64,000 bases of DNA from Erythrobacter sp. AP23 (lineage in GTDB: Bacteria > Pseudomonadota > Alphaproteobacteria > Sphingomonadales > Sphingomonadaceae): the NCBI RefSeq assembly GCF_001542855.1, contig NZ_LNBY01000012.1, positions 1-64,000 on the forward strand. Direction: 5' to 3'. A model generated the notes under the pieces. The model ran no database searches. It was not told the origin of the DNA and worked only from the letters and a program-made list of their open reading frames with translations. The first letter of the stretch is position 1. Each line of letters opens with the position of its first letter. Below, piece by piece: positions 6,953 to 16,320 of the stretch. Both the position numbers and the translations under genes were made by a program.

Positions 6953-8317
6953 CTACCGCATCAGCACCAGTTCTTCCGCCATCGTCGGGTGGATCGCGGT
7001 GGTGGCGTCGAAATCGGCCTTGGTCAGACCGGCCTTCACCGCGATCGCGGCGGCCTGCATCATCTCGGCCGCATCGGGCGCGATCATGTGGATGCCGACG
7101 ATCTTGCCGCTGTCGCCGTCGCAGACCATCTTGAACAGGCTGCGCTCGTCGCGCCCGGCTAGCACGTTCTTCATCGGGCGGAAATCCGACAGATAGACCT
7201 TGACGCTGCCGAGCTTGTTCTTGGCCTCGCCCTCGGTCATGCCGACCGCGGCGATCGGCGGGTGGCTGAACACCGCGCTGGGAATGCAGCCATGGTCGAC
7301 CGCGACCGGATCGTGCCCACCGAAGACGGTATCGGCAAAGGCCTGGCCCTCGCGGATCGCCACCGGGGTCAGCTGCACGCGGTCGGTCACATCGCCGACG
7401 GCATAGATGTGGTCGACATTGGTCTTGGAAAAACGGTCGACCTTGATCTCGCCCTTCTCGCCCAGCTCGACACCGGCGTTTTCCAGGCCGAGCCCTTCGG
7501 TGTTCGGCTTGCGGCCGGTGGCGAACATCACCTGGTCGACCACTTCTTCGTCGCAATCGGACAGCTTGACCTTGAAGCGCCCGTCCTCGGTCTTCTCGAT
7601 GTATTCGAACACCGTGTTGAACTTGAAATCGATGCCCTTCTTCATCGAGATCAGCAGCAAGCGTTCGCGCAGTGCCTCGTCATAGGAACGCAGCAACTGG
7701 TCGCCGCGATTGACCACGCAGACCTTGCATCCGAATTCGTTGAAGATCCCGGCGAATTCATTGGCGATGTAGCCGCCGCCCGCGATGATGATCTTCTTCG
7801 GCAGCTTTTCGAGATGGAACGCCTCGTTCGAGGTAATGGCGTGTTCGGCGCCCTTGCAGCTCGGCACCTGCGGGCGCGCGCCGGTGGCGATCAGGATTCG
7901 TTCGGCGGTGACCACCTTGCCGCTCGCCAGGGTGATTTCGTGCGGGCCGGTAATCTCCGCGCGCTCCTTGAAGACGGTGACGTCGTGGTTCTCCAGCGTG
8001 TCGGTATAGGCGCCCTCCAGCCGGTCGACATCGGCCAGCACGTTGTCGCGCAGCGTGTGCCAATTGAAGCTCTTGCCCTCGACTTCCCAGCCGAAGCGCT
8101 TGCAGTCTTCCAGGTCCTCGGCGAAATGCGCGCCGTAGACGAGCATCTTCTTGGGGACACAGCCGCGGATGACGCAGGTCCCGCCGACCCGGTGCTCCTC
8201 GGCGATCGCGACCTTGGCGCCATGCGCGGCGGACACGCGCGATGCGCGCACCCCGCCCGAACCGGCACCGATGGTGAAAAGGTCGTAATCGAAGTCTCCG
8301 CGGGGTTTCGTCGCCAA
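6953..8317 (-). CDS. gor: Glutathione-disulfide reductase
   Basis: A flavin disulfide reductase of 454 residues. It has the FAD motif LFTIGAGSGGVRAS, the redox-active GGTCVIRGCVPKK with paired cysteines, the NADPH site IIAGGGYIANEFAGI and the C-terminal dimer motif with AIHPTMAEELV that supplies the catalytic histidine. GCVPKK together with VRAS points to glutathione reductase over lipoamide dehydrogenase or mercuric reductase. The TTG at 8317 is chosen as start: GGAG is about 8 bases upstream and no ATG lies nearby. The gene is divergent from the mscS-type gene. Confidence 0.92.
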   Translation of the reverse strand: MATKPRGDFDYDLFTIGAGSGGVRASRVSAAHGAKVAIAEEHRVGGTCVIRGCVPKKMLVYGAHFAEDLEDCKRFGWEVEGKSFNWHTLRDNVLADVDRLEGAYTDTLENHDVTVFKERAEITGPHEITLASGKVVTAERILIATGARPQVPSCKGAEHAITSNEAFHLEKLPKKIIIAGGGYIANEFAGIFNEFGCKVCVVNRGDQLLRSYDEALRERLLLISMKKGIDFKFNTVFEYIEKTEDGRFKVKLSDCDEEVVDQVMFATGRKPNTEGLGLENAGVELGEKGEIKVDRFSKTNVDHIYAVGDVTDRVQLTPVAIREGQAFADTVFGGHDPVAVDHGCIPSAVFSHPPIAAVGMTEGEAKNKLGSVKVYLSDFRPMKNVLAGRDERSLFKMVCDGDSGKIVGIHMIAPDAAEMMQAAAIAVKAGLTKADFDATTAIHPTMAEELVLMR

Positions 8318-8483
8318 AGCCTGTCTCCAATCTGCGTTCGCCGCCGCACTTGGGGTATGGACGCACCCGGCACAAGGTCCAGCGCACCTAGCCGCGGGAA
8401 CCGGAATGCGTGCCGGTCCATTGCAAGGGAGGTCCCTTGGGGGGGATGCTGCCGATACCCGAAACGAATATGCGGGAGACAGC

Positions 8484-9584
8484 ATGAAGCAACCGATTGC
8501 CGAGATCGTCGAAGGTGGGGCCCGCATCCTGCCCTACCCGTGGAACCTGATCGCCTTTGCCGTGGCGGCAACCGGCGCCGCACTGCTGCTGCACTGGATC
8601 GCCTTCCGGCTGCTGCGGCGGCTTGCAAATGCCTCGGACAGCGACGCCGACACAATGCTCGTGCGCCGCCTCGCCACGCCGACCCGGATCGCGCTGGTCG
8701 CGCTGGCGCTGGTGCTGGCCGCGCGCGAGATCCCCGCGTTCGAAACGGTATGGGAAAAAGTCGCCGGCTTCGTAATGCCCGCGCTGGTCGGCTGGATCGC
8801 GCTGGCAATCCTTCATGCGCTGGTCGAGACGATGAAACTGCGCGCGGACATCACGGTGGCCGACAACCTTGCCGCGCGCCGTCGGCGTACCAAGCTGACC
8901 ATGCTCAGCCGCATTGCGACCTTCATCATCATCTTCGTGACTGTCGGGTTGGTGCTGCTGTCGATCCCCGGCGTGCGCGATATCGGCCTTACCCTCGTCG
9001 CCTCGGCAGGCCTCGCGGGGCTGGCGGTCGGCGCCGCCGCCCAGCCCGCGCTCAAGTCGCTGATCGCGGGCGTGCAGATGGCGCTGACCGAGCCGATCAA
9101 CATCGAAGACGTCGTCATCATAGAAGGCGAATGGGGCTGGATCGAGGAAATCCGCACGACCTACGTGGTGGTCAAGATCTGGGACGAACGCCGGCTCATC
9201 GTGCCGACCACGCGCTTCCTCGAGGGGGCGTTCCAGAACTGGACCAAGACGACCGCTCAGTTGCTGGGATCGGTGATGCTCTATCTCGACCCGGCGACCC
9301 GGATCGGACCCATCCGGGCCGAGTTCGAACGCCGGATCAGGGCGAACGAGCGCTGGGACGGCCGCGTCCAGGTAGTGCAGGTTACCGATACGAAGCGCGA
9401 TGCGATCGAGGTTCGCCTGCTGATGAGCGCGAAGGATTCGCCGACCCTGTTCGACCTGCGCTGCGACATCCGCGAAGGGATGCTCGAATGGCTGGCCGAT
9501 ACGATGCCCGAGGCTTTCGCGCGCCTGCGGATCGTTTCGCCCGAAAGCGAATCGCCTGCTGACGCGCTGGCCAGGCCGGACTAG
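8484..9584 (+). CDS. Small-conductance mechanosensitive channel (MscS family)
   Basis: The 366-residue inner-membrane protein has several N-terminal helices followed by the MscS pore helix and beta domain. The pore-lining region reads GLAGLAVGAAAQPALKSLIAG, then comes the beta domain IEDVVIIEGEWGWIEEI and IVPTTRFLEGAFQNWTK. It should release solutes on hypo-osmotic shock. The ATG at 8484 is preceded by GGGAGAC. A 6-bp hairpin (CAAGGG 8424-8429, CCCTTG 8434-8439) lies in the spacer shared with gor. The C-terminus overlaps the convergent DEAD-box gene by 4 bp. Confidence 0.88.
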   Translation: MKQPIAEIVEGGARILPYPWNLIAFAVAATGAALLLHWIAFRLLRRLANASDSDADTMLVRRLATPTRIALVALALVLAAREIPAFETVWEKVAGFVMPALVGWIALAILHALVETMKLRADITVADNLAARRRRTKLTMLSRIATFIIIFVTVGLVLLSIPGVRDIGLTLVASAGLAGLAVGAAAQPALKSLIAGVQMALTEPINIEDVVIIEGEWGWIEEIRTTYVVVKIWDERRLIVPTTRFLEGAFQNWTKTTAQLLGSVMLYLDPATRIGPIRAEFERRIRANERWDGRVQVVQVTDTKRDAIEVRLLMSAKDSPTLFDLRCDIREGMLEWLADTMPEAFARLRIVSPESESPADALARPD

Positions 9585-10954
9585 CCGCGCCCCGTGCCGC
9601 CCCCGCTGCGCCGTCGACGTCGGTTGCGGTTCCCGCCGGGGCGGCTGCCGCCGGGTGCACCGTCGCGCCTGGGCGCGCCGGCGCGGTTGGAATGTTTGTT
9701 CTTGGGCTTGGGCTTCTTCGCCGCGCCGCCGGTAGGGCGCACCTTGGGCTTGGCGAGACGCGGCTTCTGCTCGCGCTTGGTCGGCCCGACGCCCTCGACT
9801 ACCGCGCGGAAATTGTCGGGGAGTGGCAGACGCTCGAACTCTGCGTCGGTCTTCTTGCGAATATCCTTGAGGTAGTCGCGCTCGTCCTCGGCGCAGAAGG
9901 CGATGGCGATCCCGTCCTTGCCCGCGCGCGCGGTGCGCCCGATGCGGTGGACGTATTGTTCGGGCACGTTGGGCAGCTCGTAATTGATCACATGGCTGAC
10001 ACCCGGAATGTCGATCCCGCGCGCGGCAACGTCGGTCGCGATCAGGATCGGGGTCTTGGCGCTGCGAAACTCGCCAAGCGCGCGCTCGCGCTGCGGTTGC
10101 GACTTGTTGCCGTGGATGGCGTTGGCCGGGATGCCCTTCTGCGCCAGCTTCTTCACGATGCGGTCGCAGCCATGCTTGGTCCGCGCGAAGATCAGCACGC
10201 GCTCGAACGTGCCGGGCACGTCGTGGCGCTCGGACAGGATCAGCTCGAGCAGCGTCTGCTTCTCGTCCTGCTGGACCATGAACAGATACTGGTCGATCCG
10301 CTCGGCGGTGGTGCTTTCGGGCGTGACCGAGACCTTGACCGGGTTGCGGCAATACTTGCCGACCAGTTCCTGGATCTGCTTGGGCATGGTCGCGCTGAAG
10401 AACAGCGTCTGGCGGTCGTCGGGCACGAGCTGGCTGATCCGGCGCAGCGCGTGGATAAAGCCGAGGTCGAGCATCTGGTCGGCCTCGTCGAGCACCAGCA
10501 CTTCGACCCCGTCGAGCTTGAACGCCTTCTGGTCGATCAGGTCGAGCAGGCGGCCGGGCGTCGCGACGAGAATGTCGGTCCCGCGGTGCAGCTTGTTGCG
10601 GTCCTTGTTGACCGAGGTGCCGCCGACGATCGAATGGACCTTGAGCCCGGCGAGCGCGCCGTAATCCTTGGCGCTCTGGGCGATCTGGCCGGCGAGTTCG
10701 CGCGTTGGCGCAAGCACCAGCATGCGGCAGGATTTGAACGGCGTCTGCCGGTCCGCCTCGCGCAGCCGGTCGATGCTCGGGAGCATGAAGGCGGCGGTTT
10801 TGCCGGTGCCGGTCTGCGCGATTCCCATGAGGTCGCGGCCTTCGAGCACGGGCGGGATCGCCTGCGCCTGGATCGGCGTGGGGGTATTGTAGCCCTTGAG
10901 GTCGAGGGCCTGGAGGACGGGCTGCGACAGCCCGAGGTCTGAAAATTGAGTCAT
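9581..10954 (-). CDS. DEAD-box ATP-dependent RNA helicase (RhlE-like)
   Basis: A 457-residue RNA helicase with the full motif set: Q motif (PTPIQAQAIPPVLEGRD), motif I (AQTGTGKTA), motif II (DEAD in VLVLDEADQMLD), motif III (FSATMPKQ) and motif VI (HRIGRTARAGKDG). The last about 75 residues are a basic low-complexity tail rich in Lys, Arg and Gly, ending in RRRRSGGGTGRG, typical of RhlE-type proteins involved in ribosome assembly or RNA decay. Its 3' end overlaps the convergent channel gene. Confidence 0.92.
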   Translation of the reverse strand: MTQFSDLGLSQPVLQALDLKGYNTPTPIQAQAIPPVLEGRDLMGIAQTGTGKTAAFMLPSIDRLREADRQTPFKSCRMLVLAPTRELAGQIAQSAKDYGALAGLKVHSIVGGTSVNKDRNKLHRGTDILVATPGRLLDLIDQKAFKLDGVEVLVLDEADQMLDLGFIHALRRISQLVPDDRQTLFFSATMPKQIQELVGKYCRNPVKVSVTPESTTAERIDQYLFMVQQDEKQTLLELILSERHDVPGTFERVLIFARTKHGCDRIVKKLAQKGIPANAIHGNKSQPQRERALGEFRSAKTPILIATDVAARGIDIPGVSHVINYELPNVPEQYVHRIGRTARAGKDGIAIAFCAEDERDYLKDIRKKTDAEFERLPLPDNFRAVVEGVGPTKREQKPRLAKPKVRPTGGAAKKPKPKNKHSNRAGAPRRDGAPGGSRPGGNRNRRRRRSGGGTGRG

Positions 10955-11229
10955 GTTGCTCGCATCGAATATGCGGCGCGCTCTCGGTTCCGATAGGCGG
11001 AATCCGGGCGCGGTCGCGGAGTTTGAAACCGCCCGCGTGAAAAGGGAAGTCTGTAGAAAATGGACCGAGGCGCGGCCGGGGCGATGGATGTATCGTCATC
11101 GCCGCTTCACGCTGGCTAGCGCGCTTCGATGGGCGGCATGTGGTGCAGGGCATGAAGGAAGTCAAGCCGTACGGGGGGTTTGCTTGGAAGTTTGGAATTA
11201 ACCAACGGGCTGCTAGCAGTCCCCCCGAT

Positions 11230-12021
11230 ATGATTGAATCACGCAATAATATCCGGACCTTCGGCTCGGGATCGCCCACTCTCCTGTTCTCCCACGGCTT
11301 CGGCTGCGACCAGAGCATGTGGGAACCGGTCGCCAACCGGTTGGCAGATTCCTTCCGCATCGTGCTCTTCGACCATGTCGGTGCCGGACGCAGCGACCTG
11401 AGCGCATACGACAAGGCGAAATATGCGAGCCTGGACGGCTATGCACGCGATGTCGTCGAGGTTGCGCGATCGATCGATACGCCGGATCTGGTGTTCGTCG
11501 GCCATTCGGTCAGTGCGATGATCGGCGCGCTCGCGGCCATCGAGGCGCCCGATCTCTTCAAGCAGCTAATCATGGTCGGCCCTTCGCCTCGCTACATCGA
11601 CGACGGGGACTATAGTGGCGGCTTCGACGAACAGCAGATCGAAGAACTGCTCGAATTCCTCGACAACAATCACCTCGGCTGGTCGGCCGCCATGGGACCG
11701 GCGATCATGGGCAATCCCGACCGCCCCGAGCTGGGCGAAAGGCTGACCAACAGTTTCTGCAGCACCGATCCGGACATCGCGCGCGATTTTGCGCGGGCTA
11801 CCTTCTTCTCGGACAATCGGGCGGATCTGTCGGCGGTGCCCGTCCCCACGCTGGTGCTGCAATGCAGCGAGGATATCATCGCCCCGGTCGAGGTCGGCAA
11901 ATATGTCGCCGAGAATGTACCCGACAGCTCGTTCGTGCAATTGGAGGCGACCGGGCACTGCCCCAACCTGAGCGCACCGGATGAAGTCGCGCAGGCGATC
12001 CGGCACTATGTCCGGTCCTGA
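11230..12021 (+). CDS. RsbQ-like alpha/beta hydrolase
   Basis: The 263-residue protein closely follows RsbQ in layout: SHGFGCDQSMWEPV near the N-terminus (oxyanion loop), the nucleophile elbow GHSVSAMIG with Ser at about residue 93, an acid in CSEDIIAPVEV and the catalytic His in LEATGHCPNLSAP. In Bacillus, RsbQ works with the PAS phosphatase RsbP to sense energy stress, probably through a small molecule. The next gene here is a PAS histidine kinase that overlaps this one by 14 bp, so a similar sensor pair is likely. The ATG at 11230 gives the usual length but has no clear ribosome-binding site. The 275-bp spacer before it shows no gene. Confidence 0.82.
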   Translation: MIESRNNIRTFGSGSPTLLFSHGFGCDQSMWEPVANRLADSFRIVLFDHVGAGRSDLSAYDKAKYASLDGYARDVVEVARSIDTPDLVFVGHSVSAMIGALAAIEAPDLFKQLIMVGPSPRYIDDGDYSGGFDEQQIEELLEFLDNNHLGWSAAMGPAIMGNPDRPELGERLTNSFCSTDPDIARDFARATFFSDNRADLSAVPVPTLVLQCSEDIIAPVEVGKYVAENVPDSSFVQLEATGHCPNLSAPDEVAQAIRHYVRS

Positions 12022-13123
12022 CCCGACCGAGGATCTCCTCGACCTCTACGAGAACGCGCCGTGCGGCTACCTGTCACTCGCCCCCGATTCGACGATCGTG
12101 CGGGCCAACCGAACCCTGCTCGGCTGGCTCGATCTATCGGCTGACGATCTGGTCGGAAAACCCCTGCGCGACTTGCTCGGAACCGGTGGGCGCATCGCCT
12201 ACGAAACGCACCTTGCCCCGCTGCTGCGCCTGCAGGGTTTCGTTTACGAGATCGCCCTCGACTTGAGATGCGACCACGGGCTCGTACCCGTAATTGCCAA
12301 TGCATCGGAAAAGCGGGACGAATCGGACAACCATCTCTTCACGCGTCTGACGCTGTTCCGCGCGGAAGACCGCCGGAAATACGAACGCAACCTGCTCGAA
12401 GCGAAAATCCGGGCCGAATCCGAAGCCGAACAGCGCGATCGCGAGGCCGAATTGCGCGAGCAGTTCATCGCGGTCCTGGGCCACGATCTTCGTAATCCCG
12501 TGGCTGCGCTGAAAGCGGGAACCGACCTGCTCAAGGACTCCGGCAATCTCGGCACCGAAGATCGTGAAATCGTCACCTTCATGGACTCGACGCTCGACCG
12601 CTCCATCGAGCTGATCAACAATGTCATGGATTTCGCCCGCGGCAGGCTGGGATCGGATATCTCGCTGGATCTCCAGCCGGCGCCGGACCTGGACAGGAAG
12701 CTGGAAACCGTCATTGCCGAAGCGAAAGCGGCAAGGCCGGACCGCGACATCCGCAGCGAGATTGCGATCGACACATCGGTTGAGTGCGATCCCGATCGTT
12801 TGGCCCAGCTCCTATCGAATCTTCTTTCGAACGCCCTGCATCACGGCCGGCACGATGCCCCGGTCATGGTGAAGGCAATCACGACGCGGGACGAACTGGA
12901 AGTCTCGGTCACGAACTCGGGCACGCCCATTCCCGCCAATGTCCTCGAGACTCTGTTTCAACCCTTCGATCGCGGCTCGAAACAGGGCAATCACGATGGC
13001 CTGGGACTGGGCCTGTTCATCGTCGACCAGATCGCCACGGCGCATGGCGGACGGATGGAGGTCGTGTCCGATGAGGGCGGAACAACCTTCAAGCTCGTCA
13101 TCCCGTCCAAGGAAAGCGAATAG
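12008..13123 (+). CDS. Soluble PAS-domain sensor histidine kinase
   Basis: The 371-residue protein has an N-terminal PAS domain (about residues 8-120, APCGYLSLAPDSTIVRANRT), a charged helix (about 120-150), a HisKA domain with the phospho-acceptor His159 in GHDLRNPVAAL, and a HATPase_c domain with LLSNLLSNALHHG (N box) and DGLGLGLFIVDQ (G box). No membrane segment is present, so it acts in the cytoplasm. No response regulator is adjacent. It overlaps the upstream RsbQ-like gene by 14 bp, implying coupled translation and joint function. The ligand is not known. Confidence 0.88.
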   Translation: MSGPDPTEDLLDLYENAPCGYLSLAPDSTIVRANRTLLGWLDLSADDLVGKPLRDLLGTGGRIAYETHLAPLLRLQGFVYEIALDLRCDHGLVPVIANASEKRDESDNHLFTRLTLFRAEDRRKYERNLLEAKIRAESEAEQRDREAELREQFIAVLGHDLRNPVAALKAGTDLLKDSGNLGTEDREIVTFMDSTLDRSIELINNVMDFARGRLGSDISLDLQPAPDLDRKLETVIAEAKAARPDRDIRSEIAIDTSVECDPDRLAQLLSNLLSNALHHGRHDAPVMVKAITTRDELEVSVTNSGTPIPANVLETLFQPFDRGSKQGNHDGLGLGLFIVDQIATAHGGRMEVVSDEGGTTFKLVIPSKESE

Positions 13124-13125
13124 CG

Positions 13126-14688
13126 CTAAGCGAGGCCAGCCGCTTTCACCAGCGCCTCGGTGCTGGCGTCGAATTCCTCGCCTCCCTTTTCGATCGCTTT
13201 CGCCATCGCCTTGCCGAGTTCGACGCCGAACTGGTCGAAGGGGTTGATGCCCATCAGCGCGGCATTGGCGAAGGTGCGGTGTTCGTGGAAGGCGATCAGC
13301 GCGCCCAGCGCGGCGGCGTCGAGGTCGTCGCACAGGATCGTCGCCGAGGGGCGGTCGCCGGGATAGTTGCGCGCGGGGTCCTCGCCCGCCTTGCCCGCCA
13401 TCAGCGCGGCGCCTTGCGCAAAGCAGTTCATCAGCAGGATGCGGTGGTGCGCGGGGTCAAGCTCGTCGCCCGGTGCCACGCTGGCGATGAAGTCCACGGG
13501 GATAAGGTGTGTGCCCTGGTGAAGCAGCTGGAACACCGCATGCTGCGCATCGGTCCCCACCCCGCCCCAGGTAATCGGCGCGGTCGGGCCGTCGACCGGC
13601 TGCATGTCGGCGGTGACGCGCTTGCCGTTCGATTCCATTTCGAGCTGCTGGAGGTAGTCGGGGAACAGGCCGAGGCGCTCATCATAGGCGAAGACCGCGC
13701 GCGTCTGGCAGCCGCGCACGCGGGTGTAGTAAAGGTCCGCGAAGGCCGCGCGCAGCACGAGGTTGGCTGCGCCGTCCGTGTCGCGGAAATGCTCGTCCAC
13801 CGCCTTCGCGCCGGCGAGCATGGCGCGGAAATCGTCCATCCCCACCGCCATGGCGATGGGAAAGCCGATCGACGACCAGATCGAATAGCGTCCGCCGACG
13901 CTTTCCTGGAACGGCAGGATGCGCGTTTCGTCGACCCCCCATTCGACCGCGCCTTCGGGATTGGCAGTGAGCGCGATCACGCGTCCGCCCGGATCGCTCA
14001 CGCCATTGTCGCGCAGCCATTTGAGCGCGCTTTCGGCATTGGTCATCGTCTCGATCGTGGTGAAGGTCTTGCTGGCGACCGCGATCAGCGTCTTGGCCGG
14101 ATTGCATTTGGCGAAAGCCTCTTCCAGCGCGACCCCATCGATGTTGGAGACGACGTGGACGTCGCAATAGGACAGGTCGCGGCTGAGCGCATCGACGCCC
14201 AGCGCCGGACCCAACGCGCTGCCACCGATGCCGATGTGGATCAGGTGCTCCACCTCGCCCAGCGCGCCCTGATGGATCGCGCCCACAAGCATGCCCATGC
14301 GATCGATCAGCGCCATCGCCTCCTCGACCTTGGCCTCGTCGCCCGTGCCGCGCAGCGTCGCGTGGTCGGCGGCGCGCCCCTCGGTCGGGTTGACCACCTC
14401 GCCGCCGAACAGCTTGGCGCGCATGCCGGCAAAATCCATCGCCTCGGCCAGTTCCTCGAACGCCGCGATCACCGCGCGATCGAGATGCGTTTTCGACCAG
14501 TCGAACAGGATGCCGCCATCCTCCGCGCCCTCGCCCAGCTCGATCCGGCCCGAGAGCATCGCTACGCGCTCCGCACCGCCCGGCTCGTCGGCGCCCTCGC
14601 CGCCATCGCGGGTGGCGCTGAACAGCTCGCCCAGCGTCGGGCGCGGCAGGTTTTCTAGCTTGTCCCAGATCGCGGCGGCAGAGGTCAT
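13126..14688 (-). CDS. pgi: Glucose-6-phosphate isomerase
   Basis: Pgi interconverts glucose-6-phosphate and fructose-6-phosphate. The 520-residue protein carries HIGIGGSALGPALG, the first PGI signature region (VASKTFTTIETMTNAES), GGRYSIWSSIGFP and a C-terminal INPFDQFGVELGK block matching the second signature. Length is normal for the longer bacterial form. Its stop codon lies 2 bp from that of the convergent histidine kinase, with no room for a separate terminator. Confidence 0.95.
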   Translation of the reverse strand: MTSAAAIWDKLENLPRPTLGELFSATRDGGEGADEPGGAERVAMLSGRIELGEGAEDGGILFDWSKTHLDRAVIAAFEELAEAMDFAGMRAKLFGGEVVNPTEGRAADHATLRGTGDEAKVEEAMALIDRMGMLVGAIHQGALGEVEHLIHIGIGGSALGPALGVDALSRDLSYCDVHVVSNIDGVALEEAFAKCNPAKTLIAVASKTFTTIETMTNAESALKWLRDNGVSDPGGRVIALTANPEGAVEWGVDETRILPFQESVGGRYSIWSSIGFPIAMAVGMDDFRAMLAGAKAVDEHFRDTDGAANLVLRAAFADLYYTRVRGCQTRAVFAYDERLGLFPDYLQQLEMESNGKRVTADMQPVDGPTAPITWGGVGTDAQHAVFQLLHQGTHLIPVDFIASVAPGDELDPAHHRILLMNCFAQGAALMAGKAGEDPARNYPGDRPSATILCDDLDAAALGALIAFHEHRTFANAALMGINPFDQFGVELGKAMAKAIEKGGEEFDASTEALVKAAGLA

Positions 14689-14755
14689 CGTTCAAAAATC
14701 CTTTCGTGTGCGCAGGTGCGCGACTAGGGACTTCGGCGATGATTGAGAACCCCGC

Positions 14756-15652
14756 ATGACAGAGCAGGCGCTGGATACCAATTCGCCCGATGAAGCAACA
14801 GCGAAGCCCGAGCAGAAGGAAACGCTCGGCAGCTTCCTGTGGTTCGTCGCCAAGCTGGTGATCGCCGTGCTCATTTTCCGTAGCTTTATCTTCTCGCCCT
14901 TCACCATTCCCAGCGAATCGATGCTGCCGAACCTGCGCAACGGCGATTATCTGGTCGCGGCGAAATGGCCCTACGGCTATTCGAAACTGTCGCTGCCGGG
15001 CCAGGTTCCGCTGTGGGAAGGCCGCATTCTGGCCGACCTGCCCGAGCGCGGAGACGTCGCGATCTTCAAGCACCCGGTGACAGGCACCGATTACGTCAAG
15101 CGCGTGATCGGCCTGCCCGGCGACACGGTGGCCGTGCGCAACGGTGTGGTGATCCTCAACGGCGAACCGCTGCCGAAGGAAGCGGCGGGCTATGCCGACA
15201 TTCCGATGAGCGCGAATACGAGCTGTCGCCGCGACGGCGGCGTGGTGGTCGATGGCACGACCTGCCGCTACCGCCAGTTCCGCGAAACGCTGCCGTCGGG
15301 CAAGAGCTACATGACCGTCGATTTCGGCCCGGTCGGGCCGCGCCTGCTGACCGACGGCATGGGCGGGATCGCCACCGATTCGCGCGGCGTTCCCATCCGC
15401 GTCGATCCCGACGATATCGACCCGATCGTCATCCCGGCCGGCCAGCTGTTCGTGATGGGCGACAATCGCGACAATTCGCTCGACAGCCGGTTCCCCGCCG
15501 TGCCCGATGGCGGCGTGGGGCTGGTCGATGCGGATCTGCTGGTCGGCCGCGCCAGCCGCGTCCTGTGGTCGACCGATGGAAGCGCGCGGTGGCTGCTGCC
15601 CTGGACCTGGTTCACCGCCGCGCGCTGGGACCGGATCGGCAGCGACATATGA
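14756..15652 (+). CDS. lepB: Signal peptidase I
   Basis: The enzyme cleaves signal peptides on the outer face of the inner membrane. The 298-residue protein has a cytoplasmic leader, one strong membrane helix at about residues 25-42, the nucleophile Ser in FTIPSESMLPN, the general-base Lys in DYVKRVIGLPGD and the box E motif GDNRDNSLDSR. Its stop codon overlaps the rnc start codon (ATGA). lepB-rnc-era is a common proteobacterial operon. Confidence 0.95.
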   Translation: MTEQALDTNSPDEATAKPEQKETLGSFLWFVAKLVIAVLIFRSFIFSPFTIPSESMLPNLRNGDYLVAAKWPYGYSKLSLPGQVPLWEGRILADLPERGDVAIFKHPVTGTDYVKRVIGLPGDTVAVRNGVVILNGEPLPKEAAGYADIPMSANTSCRRDGGVVVDGTTCRYRQFRETLPSGKSYMTVDFGPVGPRLLTDGMGGIATDSRGVPIRVDPDDIDPIVIPAGQLFVMGDNRDNSLDSRFPAVPDGGVGLVDADLLVGRASRVLWSTDGSARWLLPWTWFTAARWDRIGSDI

Positions 15653-16320
15653 GCGCCCTCGCCCCCGAAACGCGCGAATGGCTCGCCGAGAACGGTTTCA
15701 CGGTTAGGGACGAGGCGCGCTGGTTCGCCGCGCTGACCCATGGCAGCATGGGAGAGAGGCAGGATTACGAGCGGCTCGAATTCCTCGGCGATCGCGTGCT
15801 GGGCCTGTCGATCGCCGACTGGCTCTATGCCCAGAGCGATGCCCCCGAAGGCAAGCTCGCCCAACGCCTCAATGCCATCGTCAGCCGCCAGATGTGCGCG
15901 CAAATCGCACGCGGCATCGGCCTGCCACCGCATGTGCGCATTTCGAGGCAGGCGAGCAGCGATGGCGGGCGCGACAGCGACAATATACTCGGCGATGTGA
16001 TGGAGGCCTTGCTGGGCGCGGAATTCCTCGACAATGGCTTCGATGCCTCACGCAAGCTGGTCCACCTGCTATGGCGGCCGGCGCTCGAAAGCGGGGCGGG
16101 CAAGTCGAAGCATCCCAAGAGCGCGTTGCAGGAATGGGCCGCGGGCAATCAGCGCAAGCCACCCGAATACGAGCTGGTCGAGCGTTCGGGCCCCGACCAT
16201 GCGGCGCGCTTCACCGTGCGGGTAAAGGTCCAAAAGGTCGGCGAAGCGGAAGGCACCGCGAACAGCAAGCAGGAAGCCGAAAAGCAGGCTGCACGGGAAT
16301 TCATGGAGAAATTCGGGTGA
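15649..16320 (+). CDS. rnc: Ribonuclease III
   Basis: This double-strand-specific endonuclease processes rRNA precursors and structured mRNAs. The 223-residue protein has the catalytic signature YERLEFLGDRVLGL, a second acidic cluster at DNILGDVMEALLGAEFLD, and a C-terminal double-stranded RNA-binding domain (KSALQEWAAGNQRKPPEYEL, ending KQAAREFMEKFG). It starts at the ATG overlapping the lepB stop, and its own stop overlaps the era GTG. Confidence 0.95.
   Translation: MSALAPETREWLAENGFTVRDEARWFAALTHGSMGERQDYERLEFLGDRVLGLSIADWLYAQSDAPEGKLAQRLNAIVSRQMCAQIARGIGLPPHVRISRQASSDGGRDSDNILGDVMEALLGAEFLDNGFDASRKLVHLLWRPALESGAGKSKHPKSALQEWAAGNQRKPPEYELVERSGPDHAARFTVRVKVQKVGEAEGTANSKQEAEKQAAREFMEKFG

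Noticed and set aside
8396..8430. GGAAC motif before mscS as a stress-sigma (EcfG) promoter
   Set aside because: The matching -10 (CGTT) is absent at the right distance.
7262..9562. A long plus-strand open frame across gor and mscS
   Set aside because: It is antisense to glutathione reductase and then a wrong frame of the channel gene; no family resemblance.
8388..11414. A very long open frame (over 1000 codons) on the minus strand
   Set aside because: It runs antisense to the mscS gene and out of frame through the DEAD-box helicase. Its translation is Arg/Ala/Pro-rich with no domain, typical of shadow frames in GC-rich DNA.
14965..16320. A 451-codon frame that would fuse sequence within lepB to RNase III
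   Set aside because: The first half is an out-of-frame reading of lepB. The ATG at 15649 overlapping the lepB stop gives a normal RNase III.
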